A stretch of 64,000 bases of DNA from Fibrobacter sp. GTDB lineage: Bacteria > Fibrobacterota > Fibrobacteria > Fibrobacterales > Fibrobacteraceae. The notes under the pieces were generated by a model that was not told the DNA's origin, ran no database searches, and worked only from the letters and a program-made list of their open reading frames with translations. The DNA is taken from NCBI GenBank assembly GCA_012511955.1, contig JAAZFC010000070.1:21500-85499 (forward strand), written 5' to 3'. Numbering within the stretch: the first letter of the stretch is position 1; every line of letters starts with the position of its first letter. Positions 45,004-54,733 of the stretch are shown here, piece by piece. A program made the translations under genes and the position numbers.

Positions 45004-45010
45004 GAAGATC

Positions 45011-48000
45011 TTAGTTGTTAATTAACAAGCTTTGGGTTTTGCCGTCATGGTATCTAAGTTTTATCACATAAAAACTTTGGGAAAGCTTTGGCACAGCAAC
45101 TAGTTTTGCGTTATGCACAGACTTTTGTAAAATGAGCTTGCCTTTTATGCTATGTAGGCTAATGCTACGCACAGATTCGGCATTTTGCAATTGAATATGA
45201 GTGCCTGGGGCATTAAAAGATGCCTTAGCTGGGTAAAGCGCATTTTGGCTAAGTAAAACCGTAGGTTTTTCGCCCTCGTTTTCCCCAGGCTCATCTTCAC
45301 CCTCGCCTTCACCAGGTTCATCTTCGCCCTCGTTTTCCCCAGGCTCATCTTCGCCCTCGTTTTCCCCAGGCTCATCTTCGCCCTCGTTTTCCCCAGGCTC
45401 ATCTTCGCCCTCGTTTTCCCCAGGCTCATCTTCACCCTCGCCTTCACCGGGTTCATTTTCGCTGAGGGGATCTTCGCCTTCATCTATTACATACCAACTA
45501 AATTCATCTATGAGTTTTTGACGAGCTATGCTAGCTAAGCCTGCAGAGTATTGGCTTTGCCCAGCGTCAAAAAACACACCGTTTTGCAAATCCTGTTTGC
45601 TCCAGCTTTGCAAAAGTTTGTCATAATTGTGAGTTGAAAGTTTTACTCCAGCAAAAAAGTCATCCATATTCCAAACATTACTTACATCCCAACTACTTAA
45701 ATCTTGGTCGAAAGAGCTAGCTTTTTGAAATAAACCAGCCATTTCTTGGACATTACTGACATCCCAGCTACTCAAATCTTGATTGAAAGCCGTGGCGCCA
45801 TAAAAAGCGTAGTTCATGTTATTAACTGTGGCGGGTAAAGTATCAGGGACAGAGATTAAATTTTCTGCGCCTCTAAATGCTCCGCTGATGCTGGTCAAAG
45901 GCATTTCTCCAAAAGTTAAAACTTTTAGCAATCCACTTTGCTTATATCCTTCAAAAGCATCGTATTCTTCGTCTGCGACAAAAAAGTTCAGCGAAAAAGC
46001 CACAGGTCCGTCATCTCCTGGATCAGGGTAAAAATCGTTGTCCACACCATATTCTGTAACTGTGCCAGATATAGAAACGATGTATTCCCCTTCTTTTTCA
46101 TAACAATGGTAATGCTCGCCACTCCAAGTAGCTTGGCTATGGTTGTGGTCGCCCCAATCAATTAGTGCAAAAACTTCGCCATACAGTGGTAGTGCAATGC
46201 AGTTGTATTCAGATTCTTCTGCTTTATATAATAATACCATAGGTGCTTGTTCACCACCATCACTAATAATCCAATTAAAGTCATCAATAATTTTTTGTTT
46301 AAAGTCGAGAGTGCTGCTAATGAGTTGGCTGTGTCCCGCATTAAAAACCACCCCTGGTTGCAAAGCTAATTGGCTCCATCTTTTTAGAGTGTTATTGTAG
46401 TTTCTAGTGGAAAGTCCAGCGTTGCGAAACATATCGGTCATATCTGTAACTTGATTTACTTTCCAATTACCAAGATCTTGATCAAAAGGTGTTTCTGCAA
46501 ACATGTTTTTCATGTTAGTAACATTATCTACATCCCAATAACTTAAGCTTTGGTTAAATGAGCTTGCTCCCGCAAATACACCTTCTAAGTTTGTTACTTT
46601 TTCAGATCTAAAGTAATTAATGCTTTCGTGGTTAAAAGAAGTGGCTCCTGCGAACATATAAGCCATGTTTTCTATGTTAAAACTATACCAAGAACCAATA
46701 TTTTGATTAAAAGAAGTAGCTCCGGCAAACATATACTCCACATTGGTAACATGAGAGGTCTTCCAATTGACAATTTCTTGGTCAAAAGAAGTAGCACCGG
46801 CAAACATATAGCTTAAATCGCTAACTCCTGGGGGCAGATATATGGATATCTCCTCTAAATTAGTGGCATTTCTGAAAGCTCCACTATAACTTTTCACTCC
46901 CAAAACCCCAAAATCCAAGACTGCGGTTAATTTACTTTGCTCATAGTCTGGAATATCAGCACCACCAATGCCGTATTGGCTTAAATTTCCAGAAATTGCC
47001 ACCGTATATTCACCCTCTTGGGCATAAGTATGGGAATGCAAACCAGCTTCGCTGTATGTATCAGTGGTGCCGTCCCCCCAATCCACGCTCACCTCGACAT
47101 TGCCAAATAAGGATAGTTCGATGGTGGTTCCGGGGCTGAGTTCGGTATTATAGAGCAATTTCATGGGCGTGTGCTTCATGCCAGCGTCAGTTATATTCCA
47201 GCCACTGCTGCTAATCATTGCATGGGCATCGCTAGCAGGTCCGAGGGTGTAAGAACTGTTGCCTGCATTAAAATTCACACCGAATTGCTTTCCATTAATA
47301 TTATCCCATTTTATAAGCATATTGTCGTAAATTTCCGTGGCGATAGTTATGCCGTCAAACATATCGTCCATTTCCCTAACTTCTTTGATATTCCAATCGC
47401 TGATGTCTTGGCTAAACTCTACGGCATTTTGAAACATTCTGCTCATTCTACGCACTTTAGATACATCCCAGCCGCCAATGGGTTGGTTAAAAGTCACTGC
47501 ATCAGCAAACATATCATTCATTGATTCAGCACTCTCTGTACTCCAATTGCCAATATCTTGGTTAAAAGCAGTGGCTCCATAAAACATTTCATCCATGTAA
47601 ATTACATTTGCCACCTGCCAATCACCAATGGGTTGATTAAAGTTCTTAGCTCCTCTAAACAGCTTGCTCATATACTCCACATTTGCCACATTCCAATCAC
47701 CAATAGGTTGGTTAAAAGCTTCGGCTCCATTAAACATTTCGCTCATAGATTCAACATTGCTCACAATCCAATCACCAATAGGTTGATTAAAAGCTTTAGC
47801 TTTTTGGAACATATAATCCATTCTTTCAACATTTCTCATGTCCCATTGGCTAATATCTTGATTAAAACTTTCGGCTCCTTGAAACATTTGTGAGCTATTG
47901 CTTACACTGCCCATTTCCCAGTTTCCTATGGGCTGATTAAAGCTCGTGGCGAATTGAAACATAGCTCCGGTGTTAGTAACTCCAGTTAAGTCCCATGAGC

Positions 48001-48541
48001 TCAAGCTTCGATTAAAAGTTAGGGCATAGCTAAAAGTTGCTTTCATGTTGGTTACTTTGCTTACATCCCAACTATCAATATTCTGATTAAATTTTTCTGC
48101 CTCCCTAAATGTTCCTTCTAGGCTTGTAACTGTGGAAGGAAGGTCGCTTGGCACATCTACCAAGTTTTTGGCATTATAAAAAGCGTAGTCCAAATGGGTA
48201 ATGCCTAAATCTCCAAAGGAGTTTACCTTAACTAAAGTAAATTGTTTAATGCCATCTTTACCGAATTCGCTTAATTTACCTCTTATTTTAATAGTATAGA
48301 TAGTATCTTTTGAATAAGTGCGAGCATGATAACCTGGTGTGTTTATATAAATTTCAGCACCATCTCCCCAATCAACTACAACATCTACTGTTCCAAATAA
48401 AGGCAGGGTTATTTTTTTTTCGTAGTGAAGTCTAGTGTCAAAAACCAACTCCATGGGGCTGGTATTATATGGATATTCGTAGTCGGCAAAAGCAAGCCCT
48501 GAGAAAAGCAAAAATATGCTTAAGAATAATTGTTTTTTCAT
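45011..48541 (-). CDS. Large DUF285/BspA-like surface protein
   Basis: A 1176-residue exported protein with signal peptide 1-19. Three similar modules start near residues 30, 465 and 795. Each opens with a PKD-like strand set (VDWGDGTTDTYSEAG, then EGEYTVAISG) and continues with DUF285 repeats (MFxxAxxFNQ-I-WDVSxVxxM), more than a dozen in module one and fewer in modules two and three. A Glu/Gly/Asp/Pro/Asn linker of nine-residue repeats (EGEDEPGEN) precedes a C-terminal sorting-like domain (SISLHSIKGKLILQ to SLLINN). DUF285 proteins are adhesion or surface proteins in mycoplasmas and gut bacteria; the ligand is unknown. Flanked by terminators, so it is a single-gene unit. Confidence 0.85.
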   Translation of the reverse strand: MKKQLFLSIFLLFSGLAFADYEYPYNTSPMELVFDTRLHYEKKITLPLFGTVDVVVDWGDGAEIYINTPGYHARTYSKDTIYTIKIRGKLSEFGKDGIKQFTLVKVNSFGDLGITHLDYAFYNAKNLVDVPSDLPSTVTSLEGTFREAEKFNQNIDSWDVSKVTNMKATFSYALTFNRSLSSWDLTGVTNTGAMFQFATSFNQPIGNWEMGSVSNSSQMFQGAESFNQDISQWDMRNVERMDYMFQKAKAFNQPIGDWIVSNVESMSEMFNGAEAFNQPIGDWNVANVEYMSKLFRGAKNFNQPIGDWQVANVIYMDEMFYGATAFNQDIGNWSTESAESMNDMFADAVTFNQPIGGWDVSKVRRMSRMFQNAVEFSQDISDWNIKEVREMDDMFDGITIATEIYDNMLIKWDNINGKQFGVNFNAGNSSYTLGPASDAHAMISSSGWNITDAGMKHTPMKLLYNTELSPGTTIELSLFGNVEVSVDWGDGTTDTYSEAGLHSHTYAQEGEYTVAISGNLSQYGIGGADIPDYEQSKLTAVLDFGVLGVKSYSGAFRNATNLEEISIYLPPGVSDLSYMFAGATSFDQEIVNWKTSHVTNVEYMFAGATSFNQNIGSWYSFNIENMAYMFAGATSFNHESINYFRSEKVTNLEGVFAGASSFNQSLSYWDVDNVTNMKNMFAETPFDQDLGNWKVNQVTDMTDMFRNAGLSTRNYNNTLKRWSQLALQPGVVFNAGHSQLISSTLDFKQKIIDDFNWIISDGGEQAPMVLLYKAEESEYNCIALPLYGEVFALIDWGDHNHSQATWSGEHYHCYEKEGEYIVSISGTVTEYGVDNDFYPDPGDDGPVAFSLNFFVADEEYDAFEGYKQSGLLKVLTFGEMPLTSISGAFRGAENLISVPDTLPATVNNMNYAFYGATAFNQDLSSWDVSNVQEMAGLFQKASSFDQDLSSWDVSNVWNMDDFFAGVKLSTHNYDKLLQSWSKQDLQNGVFFDAGQSQYSAGLASIARQKLIDEFSWYVIDEGEDPLSENEPGEGEGEDEPGENEGEDEPGENEGEDEPGENEGEDEPGENEGEDEPGEGEGEDEPGENEGEKPTVLLSQNALYPAKASFNAPGTHIQLQNAESVRSISLHSIKGKLILQKSVHNAKLVAVPKLSQSFYVIKLRYHDGKTQSLLINN
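45270..45459 (-). repeat. 27-base in-frame tandem repeat coding an acidic linker
   Basis: About seven 27-base units (CTCATCTTCGCCCTCGTTTT core on the plus strand) encode EGEDEPGEN. Interior units are almost identical at the DNA level, while the end units carry CTTCACC variants, which suggests recent slippage or recombination. Confidence 0.85.
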
Positions 48542-48581
48542 AGTGTAGCTCTCCTTTTAAAGATTTCACAAAAAAAGTAGC

Positions 48582-48611
48582 AAAAAAGCCACCCAGGAGG
48601 CGGCTTTTTTA
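48582..48611. terminator. Terminator between ahcY and the DUF285 gene
   Basis: AAAAAAGCCACC / GGCGGCTTTTTT around a short CAGGA-type loop, one mismatch. It lies after the ahcY stop on the minus strand and upstream of the DUF285 gene. Very like the terminator at 44974. Confidence 0.75.
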
Positions 48612-48628
48612 AAAATCTTATTTGTATT

Positions 48629-50071
48629 CTAGTAGCGGTAATGCTCTGGTTTATAAGGACCTTCTATGGGTACGCCAATATATGCAGCTTGTTCAGGGCT
48701 AAGTTCGGTGAGTTTTACGCCGAGCTGTGCCAAGTGCAAACGAGCGACTTTTTCGTCCAGAATTTTGGGTAAAATGTAAACATCTATGCCGTATTGATCC
48801 AAGTTTTGGGCCAGTTCTATTTGGGCTAAAGTCTGGTTAGCAAAAGAAGCGCTCATCACAAAGCTGGGGTGGCCGGTGGCGCAACCCAAGTTCATCAAAC
48901 GCCCCTCGGCTAAAATCATCACCGAATGACCATCGGGGAACACCCAGCGGTCGTATTGGGGTTTGATGTTGATTTTTTGGATGCCAGGATATTTTTCCAA
49001 GCCCGCCATGTCGATTTCATTGTCGAAATGGCCAATATTACCCACAATGGCGCCATCCTTCATTTTGGCCATGTGTTCAACGGTGATAACTTGGTAGTTA
49101 CCCGTGGTAGTGATAAAAATATCCGCTTCGTGAATGACATCTTCGATGCGTTTCACTTCGTAGCCTTCCACCACGGCTTGCAAAGCGCAAATCGGGTCGA
49201 TTTCCGTAACAATTACCCGAGAACCTTGGCCGCGTAAAGCTTGGGCGCAACCTTTACCCACTTCGCCGTAACCGCATACCACGGAAACTTTTCCACCAAT
49301 CATCACATCCGTGGCGCGGTTGAGGCCGTCGATCACCGAGTGGCGACATCCGTAAATATTGTCAAATTTAGACTTGGTCACCGAATCGTTCACATTAATG
49401 GCAGGGAACAAAAGTTGCCCATCTTTTACCATCTGATACAAACGATTTACCCCGGTGGTGGTTTCTTCGGTTACACCGCGCACTGCGGCGGCAACTTTAG
49501 TCCAGCGTTGGGGATTTTCTCCCATAATGCGCTGCATACAAGCCAGCAATTCCCGCCAATCTTCGGGATCGTCTTCTTTAGCGGGGGGAATCTGACCAGC
49601 TTTTTCCCATTCCACGCCTTTGTGGATCATCATGGTGGCATCGCCGCCATCATCTACAATTTGATCGGGGCCTGAGCCTTCGCCAAAATCTAAGGCGCGT
49701 TCGGTGCACCACCAATATTCTTCTAAAGTTTCGCCTTTCCAAGCAAAAACAGGGATGCCTTGGGGGTTTTCGGGGCTACCATTTTTGCCTACCACAAGGG
49801 CTGCAGCGGCATGGTCTTGGGTGGAGAAAATATTACAGGAACACCAGCGCACATCGGCGCCTAAATCCACCAAAGTTTCGGCCAGCACCGCGGTTTGAAT
49901 GGTCATGTGCAAAGAACCCATGACTTTTAGCCCTTTTAAAGGCTTTTGGTCGGCATATTCTTGTCGCACATACATTAAGCCAGGCATTTCTTTTTCGGCT
50001 AAGTCAATTTCTTTGCGGCCCCATTCTGCCAAATTAATATCGGCGATTTTATAATCAAATTTTGCAGTCAT
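48629..50071 (-). CDS. ahcY: S-adenosylhomocysteine hydrolase
   Basis: A 480-residue NAD enzyme that splits S-adenosylhomocysteine to adenosine and homocysteine. [32 protein letters not shown] and the NAD-binding [15 protein letters not shown] are all intact, and the C-terminus ends in the usual KPEHYRY. It lies 13 bases after metK, and together they run the methyl cycle. Long open frames on the opposite strand (48926-49675) are shadows. Confidence 0.97.
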   Translation of the reverse strand: MTAKFDYKIADINLAEWGRKEIDLAEKEMPGLMYVRQEYADQKPLKGLKVMGSLHMTIQTAVLAETLVDLGADVRWCSCNIFSTQDHAAAALVVGKNGSPENPQGIPVFAWKGETLEEYWWCTERALDFGEGSGPDQIVDDGGDATMMIHKGVEWEKAGQIPPAKEDDPEDWRELLACMQRIMGENPQRWTKVAAAVRGVTEETTTGVNRLYQMVKDGQLLFPAINVNDSVTKSKFDNIYGCRHSVIDGLNRATDVMIGGKVSVVCGYGEVGKGCAQALRGQGSRVIVTEIDPICALQAVVEGYEVKRIEDVIHEADIFITTTGNYQVITVEHMAKMKDGAIVGNIGHFDNEIDMAGLEKYPGIQKINIKPQYDRWVFPDGHSVMILAEGRLMNLGCATGHPSFVMSASFANQTLAQIELAQNLDQYGIDVYILPKILDEKVARLHLAQLGVKLTELSPEQAAYIGVPIEGPYKPEHYRY

Positions 50072-50084
50072 TTTAATCCTCGTT

Positions 50085-51263
50085 TTAAATGTTTTGTGCA
50101 GCGGCTTGCAAAGCGGCTATTTTATCAGTTTTTTCCCAAGTAAAGCGTTCCCCAGTACGGCCAAAATGCCCTAAAGCGGCGGTGGCCAAATAACCAGGTT
50201 TTAAAAGGTCTAACATTTCTACAATGCCAGCGGGAGTTAAGTCAAAATTATCGCGAATGATTTTTTCAAAAGCATCATCGGCAATGCTTCCGGTGCCAAA
50301 AGTGTTCACATTGATGGAAACCGGGTGGGGATAGCCAATGGCGTAGGCCAATTGCACCTCACAACGGCGAGCTAATTTTGCAGCCACAATGTTTTTGGCC
50401 ACATAGCGAGCGGCATAGGCGGCGCTGCGATCCACTTTAGAAGGATCTTTACCCGAAAAAGCACCACCACCGTGGCGACCGATGCCACCATAACTATCTA
50501 CGATGATTTTACGACCAGTCAAGCCACAATCTCCGTGGGGACCACCCACCACAAATTTGCCCGTGGGATTAATTAAATAGCGAGTTTTTTCGTCTATTAA
50601 GTCTTGGGGCAGAACTTTTTGGCATAATTTTTCAATCAAAGTGGCTTTAATAGTTGTATGATCAACTTCTTCGGTGTGTTGGGTGGAAATCACCACGGTA
50701 TCAATGCGCACCGGTTGATGTTTAGAGTTGTATTCCACCGTAACTTGAGATTTAGCATCGGGGCGCAACCAAGCAATTTCACCATTTTCCCGAAGATTTT
50801 GAATTTCTTCCATTAATTTGTGGGCTAAAGCGATGGGTAAAGGCATTAATTCGGGGGTTTCGTCACAGGCGTAACCAAACATCATGCCTTGGTCTCCAGC
50901 GCCTTGGGCATCGGTGGCTTTACCTTCTGCGGCGCGGGCATCTACCCCTTGGGCTATATCGGGGCTTTGCTTATCGAGGGCCACCATTACCGCACTGCTT
51001 TTGTAGTCAAAACCCATGGCTGAATCAGTGTAACCGATGGATTTAATGGTCTTGCGGGCAATTTGTTGGAAATCCACCACCGCTTTGGAGGTGATTTCTC
51101 CAGCGATAACCACCAAACCCGTGCTTACCATGGTTTCACAAGCCACACGACTTTGCGGGTCTTGGGCGAGCATGGCATCTAAAATAGCATCGCTGATTTG
51201 ATCGGAAACTTTATCGGGATGTCCTTTGGAAACGGATTCAGATGAAAACAAATAATTAGGCAT
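50085..51263 (-). CDS. metK: S-adenosylmethionine synthase
   Basis: A 392-residue enzyme forming SAM from methionine and ATP. The ATG at 51263 gives the standard N-terminus ([17 protein letters not shown]) behind AGGAT; an upstream ATG at 51293 adds only ten residues. [12 protein letters not shown] and [19 protein letters not shown] are intact. The leader upstream shows no SAM-riboswitch hallmark I can recognise. First gene of metK-ahcY. Confidence 0.97.
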   Translation of the reverse strand: MPNYLFSSESVSKGHPDKVSDQISDAILDAMLAQDPQSRVACETMVSTGLVVIAGEITSKAVVDFQQIARKTIKSIGYTDSAMGFDYKSSAVMVALDKQSPDIAQGVDARAAEGKATDAQGAGDQGMMFGYACDETPELMPLPIALAHKLMEEIQNLRENGEIAWLRPDAKSQVTVEYNSKHQPVRIDTVVISTQHTEEVDHTTIKATLIEKLCQKVLPQDLIDEKTRYLINPTGKFVVGGPHGDCGLTGRKIIVDSYGGIGRHGGGAFSGKDPSKVDRSAAYAARYVAKNIVAAKLARRCEVQLAYAIGYPHPVSINVNTFGTGSIADDAFEKIIRDNFDLTPAGIVEMLDLLKPGYLATAALGHFGRTGERFTWEKTDKIAALQAAAQNI

Positions 51264-51430
51264 AATATCCTCTGCAGAAAATCTTATGCACAAATATACA
51301 TAAACGCATTTTGAAGGGTGTCTGTTTATCGACTAACTAAGCCCTTTAATCTTGAAATGTTTTAATAAATGGGGAAAGGTAGTGTTATTTGCTAAATAAT
51401 ATAAAGTCTTTCTTTATTTAGGAGAAAAAA

Positions 51431-52027
51431 ATGAAAAGATTAATTACTTCTGCGGCAGTTCTATTAATTGCTGCGCAAATGGCAGTGGCCGGTTTCAATA
51501 TTGGACCCCGCATTGGTTTAAACTTTGCCAATGTATCTAACAAAGATATTGATTACGATAAGAGAATGGGCTTTCAGGGGGGCTTACAGGCAGAGTTTAC
51601 TTTGCTCAATATTATTGGGGTACAATCTGGTGTATTATATACCACCAAAGGTGCACAAATAGACATTCCACTAATGAAAACACAAATAAAACCAAGTTAT
51701 CTTGAAGTTCCTTTAAATGGTGTATTTAAGCTTAATTTGATTGTGGCAGACATTGTGTTTTTAACCGGACCTTATTTCGCATGGGGCATAGGTGGCACAA
51801 CCACAGCAGATGTTTTAGGTAAAGAAGTTACTTCAGATATAGAATGGGGTGATGGAGTAGGCCAGCAAAAGCGTTTTGACTTTGGTTGGAACTTTGGAGC
51901 TGGTGTAGGCTTATTGGGCTTGCAAGTAACTGCCCAATATGGCTTAGGCATTACCAATATGAGTAATGTAGATAAGTTAAAAGCTACCAATAGCGTATTT
52001 AGCTTAGCCGCCGCTTATATGTTTTAA
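51431..52027 (+). CDS. Outer-membrane beta-barrel protein (PorT-like)
   Basis: A 198-residue protein. Signal peptide 1-20 (ending MAVAG), then alternating amphipathic strands with aromatic-rich turns (FNIGPRIGLNFANVSNKD, GFQGGLQAEFTLLNIIGVQ, QSGVLYTTKGAQIDI, TAQYGLGITNMSN) ending in FSLAAAYMF, a barrel C-terminal Phe. It resembles the small outer-membrane barrels of the PorT/OmpX-like set. AGGAG precedes the ATG. Monocistronic, with a terminator just after. Confidence 0.75.
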   Translation: MKRLITSAAVLLIAAQMAVAGFNIGPRIGLNFANVSNKDIDYDKRMGFQGGLQAEFTLLNIIGVQSGVLYTTKGAQIDIPLMKTQIKPSYLEVPLNGVFKLNLIVADIVFLTGPYFAWGIGGTTTADVLGKEVTSDIEWGDGVGQQKRFDFGWNFGAGVGLLGLQVTAQYGLGITNMSNVDKLKATNSVFSLAAAYMF

Positions 52028-52051
52028 TCTAAACTGAAATTTTATATAGAT

Positions 52052-52077
52052 AAACCCGCTAATAAGCGGGTTTTTTT
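52052..52077 (+). terminator. Rho-independent terminator after the beta-barrel gene
   Basis: Nine-base perfect stem AAACCCGCT / AGCGGGTTT around AATA with a T run to 52077. It may also end the convergent GH26 gene, which stops at 52080, using the A-run on the other side. Confidence 0.88.
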
Positions 52078-52079
52078 GA

Positions 52080-53435
52080 TTATGGAACCAAAATTTTGTG
52101 ATTGTAATGTTTGCTTCCCTTTATAGCAATAAAGTAAATGCCTGTGGGTTGCAGTATATTTATTACCTGATTTCCTGCCTCTAAATAGCCCTTATGTAAA
52201 GTATTTAGCTTTTTACCTTGGATATTTAACAGTTCAATGGAGTAATTTCCTGAAGTTTTAAAACTCAAATGCAACTTGTTGCCGTTTAAGGTTATATAGT
52301 TAATAGGCTTAGTTTCTGCATAGATAGATACACTGGGTTCGTCAGGGTCTAAAGCATAGTTTTCCCAACCAGGCATTTTATCTAGACTGTAAACATAGGG
52401 ACTATTTAAGGTTTCTGTCCACATTTCTGGTGAGGTTTTGCTTACAAATTCACTACCCCAAGATTCGTACCAAGGCATAAACCATGACCACATAAAGTCT
52501 TGGTCGCGCATTAGATTAACATCTGGAATTGGTCCGTTCTCTGCTAAAGTAAAGATTTTATTAGTGCCATAATTGTTTTTCATACCAATAAAAGCTTCAT
52601 GATTGGTTTGGTAGTCAAAAGGGTCGTTGTATATATCTACAGCTATGACATCATGATAATTATTGCCTGGATTCCAGGTGGGATCTGTGAAAATGGATTT
52701 TTCTGGATTCCATACCCAAATCATATTTTTAACACCTTTTTCGTGAACCATTCTATCAAATACTAAGCGATAGAGTTCAGCATATTGTGAGCCTGATTTA
52801 ACACTCCACCAAAACCAAGTGCCTCCACATTCGTGCAAAGGCCTAAAAATTGCAGCTACCCCTTGCTCTTGTAAAGTCAAAAAGTATTCAGCCATTTTGT
52901 CTATATCCCTTATTAGATTCTTATAAGTTTCTGAATCCTTATTCCAATTTAAACTGTTGCTTATAAAACCATCGCTAAAATCAAAACTAACATGGGGTGG
53001 GTTTCCTGTTCCAGGAGTATAAAAAGCATCAACTTCGTGGCTAGGGTCTCGCCAATGCCAAGTTATGGCGGGGATGCCACCTAGTTCCCAGGTTTCTTTT
53101 ATAAGGCTTAGAGTGTGCGTTGTGTATTCTTGGTGCCAAGAACCACCAGATTCTTTACCAATGGAAAATTGGAAATCGAAGCCTACCAAGGCAGGGAATT
53201 TATCGCCAGCATTTTTTACAGCCAACATATCTTCTAGTTCCAAAAGCGTAGCATTTTTGGCTAAATCACCAGTTTGCACTCCCGCGATGGTGCGCTCACC
53301 ATAGTTTTCCAACAAAAACTTGTATAATTTTTGTGCTTCTACGGTGGCATTGGGGGTAATGGGTGAAGTGGAAATATCGGCAAAAGCAGCGCTAAAAAGC
53401 ATGGTTAAGCATAGAAGAATGTTTTTATAATTCAT
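52080..53435 (-). CDS. Secreted GH26 beta-mannanase-like glycoside hydrolase
   Basis: A 451-residue secreted enzyme. Signal peptide 1-19, a GH26 TIM barrel at about 30-370, and a C-terminal sorting-like domain (about 380-451: YSIELLNIQGKKLNTL, GIYFIAIKGSKHYNHKI). Catalytic acid/base Glu is in FRPLHECGGTWFWW (about 215) and the nucleophile Glu in FTLAENGP (about 310). GH26 enzymes mostly cut beta-mannan; a few act on mixed-linkage glucan or xylan. Together with the surface proteins this indicates a plant-polymer degrader. No polysaccharide operon surrounds it. Confidence 0.9.
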   Translation of the reverse strand: MNYKNILLCLTMLFSAAFADISTSPITPNATVEAQKLYKFLLENYGERTIAGVQTGDLAKNATLLELEDMLAVKNAGDKFPALVGFDFQFSIGKESGGSWHQEYTTHTLSLIKETWELGGIPAITWHWRDPSHEVDAFYTPGTGNPPHVSFDFSDGFISNSLNWNKDSETYKNLIRDIDKMAEYFLTLQEQGVAAIFRPLHECGGTWFWWSVKSGSQYAELYRLVFDRMVHEKGVKNMIWVWNPEKSIFTDPTWNPGNNYHDVIAVDIYNDPFDYQTNHEAFIGMKNNYGTNKIFTLAENGPIPDVNLMRDQDFMWSWFMPWYESWGSEFVSKTSPEMWTETLNSPYVYSLDKMPGWENYALDPDEPSVSIYAETKPINYITLNGNKLHLSFKTSGNYSIELLNIQGKKLNTLHKGYLEAGNQVINILQPTGIYFIAIKGSKHYNHKILVP

Positions 53436-53566
53436 ATTAGACCTATTGATTAGCAGTATATTATATAATATATATTAGTTTCTAAATCGTAGTACAACGA
53501 CCAGTACATCTGCGCATTAAAAGAATAGTTTTTTGGGAGCATAACGCTAGAGAGCATTCACACAAT

Positions 53567-53597
53567 AAAAAAAGACCCACTTGAATAAGTGAGTCTT
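53567..53597 (-). terminator. Terminator of tRNA-Asn
   Basis: AAGACCCACTT / AAGTGAGTCTT (one mismatch) around GAAT, then seven T on the minus strand. It lies four bases after the tRNA 3' end. Confidence 0.85.
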
Positions 53598-53600
53598 AAG

Positions 53601-53672
53601 CTGCCTCACCTGGATTCGAACCAGGGACCAAGCGGTTAACAGCCGCTTGCTCTACCGCTGAGCTATGAGGCA
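53601..53672 (-). tRNA. tRNA-Asn (GTT)
   Basis: A 72-base cloverleaf on the minus strand. Acceptor TGCCTCA pairs with TGAGGCA, the D arm has AGCTCAGCGGTAGAGC, the anticodon loop CTGTTAA gives GTT for Asn, and the T arm is CCTGGTTCGAATCCAGG. Discriminator G; the 3' CCA is not encoded and must be added by a nucleotidyltransferase such as that at 4470. Confidence 0.97.
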
Positions 53673-53683
53673 TCAACGGCACA

Positions 53684-53712
53684 AATATATAAAGCTATTT
53701 TTGTTTAGTCAA
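53684..53712 (-). promoter_or_regulatory. Sigma-70-type promoter of tRNA-Asn
   Basis: On the minus strand TTGACT (53712-53707), a 17-base spacer and TATATT (53689-53684), about ten bases before the tRNA 5' end. The -35 box lies inside the last codons of the MlaD-like gene, so the promoter is embedded in a coding region. Confidence 0.75.
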
Positions 53713-54705
53713 GGCTCGTTCGGCCTTTTTTTGTCTAATTCTCGCTTTTTGTCGGGCGGTTTTGCCGAAAAGGTTGATATTCCGCAATTTCATAAGCCCT
53801 CTAGGTTTTCCTTTGTCGTCTATAATTTTAAAACCACCTTTTTCTGTGAACATAGATAAAAAGTCATTAGCATTTTTAACTAAAACATTGATTTGTACTA
53901 AAACCTCTTGTTTTTCCATTAATTCTTCGTAAAAGGGCTGGTTTTCGAAATGTTCTATAAACTCGATTAAGCTAACTAGAGATTCTTCAATGTTTAGTAT
54001 AAGCTTGTTGGCTTCTTCTATGCCGTGCTTTCCTTGTTGGTAAATATTTTGCAAGGAAGTATCAGCTTGTTCTGATAAAGTTAAAGCTTTATCTCCTAAG
54101 TCATGGGTTTTTGCCAATATTTTACGAACTTGGGGCTGAGTGCGAACTACAATTTTTTCCATATCTCCAATAAAATCTTCGGCAGTATTTACAGTTTTAT
54201 TAAAAACATCTATTAAGGACTCTTGAGTGGAGTCCCCTTCTTGTAATAAAATAACAACATCTTTTACCATTAAAATTTGTTCTTTTAGCGCATCTATCAA
54301 GTGCAGAACCTCGGCAATCCCCGGCTCAAATTCACCCTGATAAATGTGACTAGCATCTACAATTGGGCTTTTTTTATCCACAGTAACCTCTAAGCGACGC
54401 TGACCCATAATTGAGTAGTTTTCATTGCGCAAAATAGTGCCTTCGTGCAAGATCATGGGTTGATCAAAAACCACTTCTACCAGCGCTTTGTGGTTTTTCC
54501 ATTGTACTTCGCCTATTTTGCCAATGCTATGGCCGCGAGAAGTTACTGGATCTTCGGGTTGCAAAATACCTAATTCTTCGAATTCCACCCATAAACGATT
54601 GCTAGTCTTGCTGCTTTTCTTAACCATAATGCTTGCTACTACAATTATGATTAACAATAAGCCAACTACGCTTAAAATTCCTAGATTTCTATCACTAATT
54701 ACCAT
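53695..54705 (-). CDS. MlaD/MCE-family lipid transport protein
   Basis: A 336-residue protein with one N-terminal membrane anchor (about 9-28) and an MCE domain (about 38-120: FEELGILQPEDPVTSRGHSI, GKIGEVQWKNHKALVEVVF, YSIMGQRRLEVTVD). A long helical/coiled-coil region to about 300 follows. MCE proteins form rings that move phospholipids across the periplasm. The ABC partners (MlaE, MlaF) are not adjacent. tRNA-Asn follows on the same strand. Confidence 0.85.
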   Translation of the reverse strand: MVISDRNLGILSVVGLLLIIIVVASIMVKKSSKTSNRLWVEFEELGILQPEDPVTSRGHSIGKIGEVQWKNHKALVEVVFDQPMILHEGTILRNENYSIMGQRRLEVTVDKKSPIVDASHIYQGEFEPGIAEVLHLIDALKEQILMVKDVVILLQEGDSTQESLIDVFNKTVNTAEDFIGDMEKIVVRTQPQVRKILAKTHDLGDKALTLSEQADTSLQNIYQQGKHGIEEANKLILNIEESLVSLIEFIEHFENQPFYEELMEKQEVLVQINVLVKNANDFLSMFTEKGGFKIIDDKGKPRGLMKLRNINLFGKTARQKARIRQKKAERALTKQK

Positions 54706-54733
54706 GTTTAACCAATATATCTAAATTTACGCC

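Noticed and set aside
45145..45483. 112-codon minus-strand frame with KMSLGKTRA repeats
   Set aside because: An out-of-phase reading of the 27-base linker repeat inside the DUF285 gene; no start signal.
47171..47893. Plus-strand open frames of 117 and 111 codons with repeated SIKHFIH-like text
   Set aside because: They are antisense to the DUF285 repeats, which explains their periodicity.
48926..49675. Two plus-strand open frames of 103 and 144 codons
   Set aside because: They lie wholly opposite ahcY, which is a complete conserved gene; they mirror its codon bias.
51264..51430. SAM riboswitch upstream of metK
   Set aside because: The spacer shows no SAM-I type core or terminator fold that I can recognise, and metK has its ribosome site very near its start.
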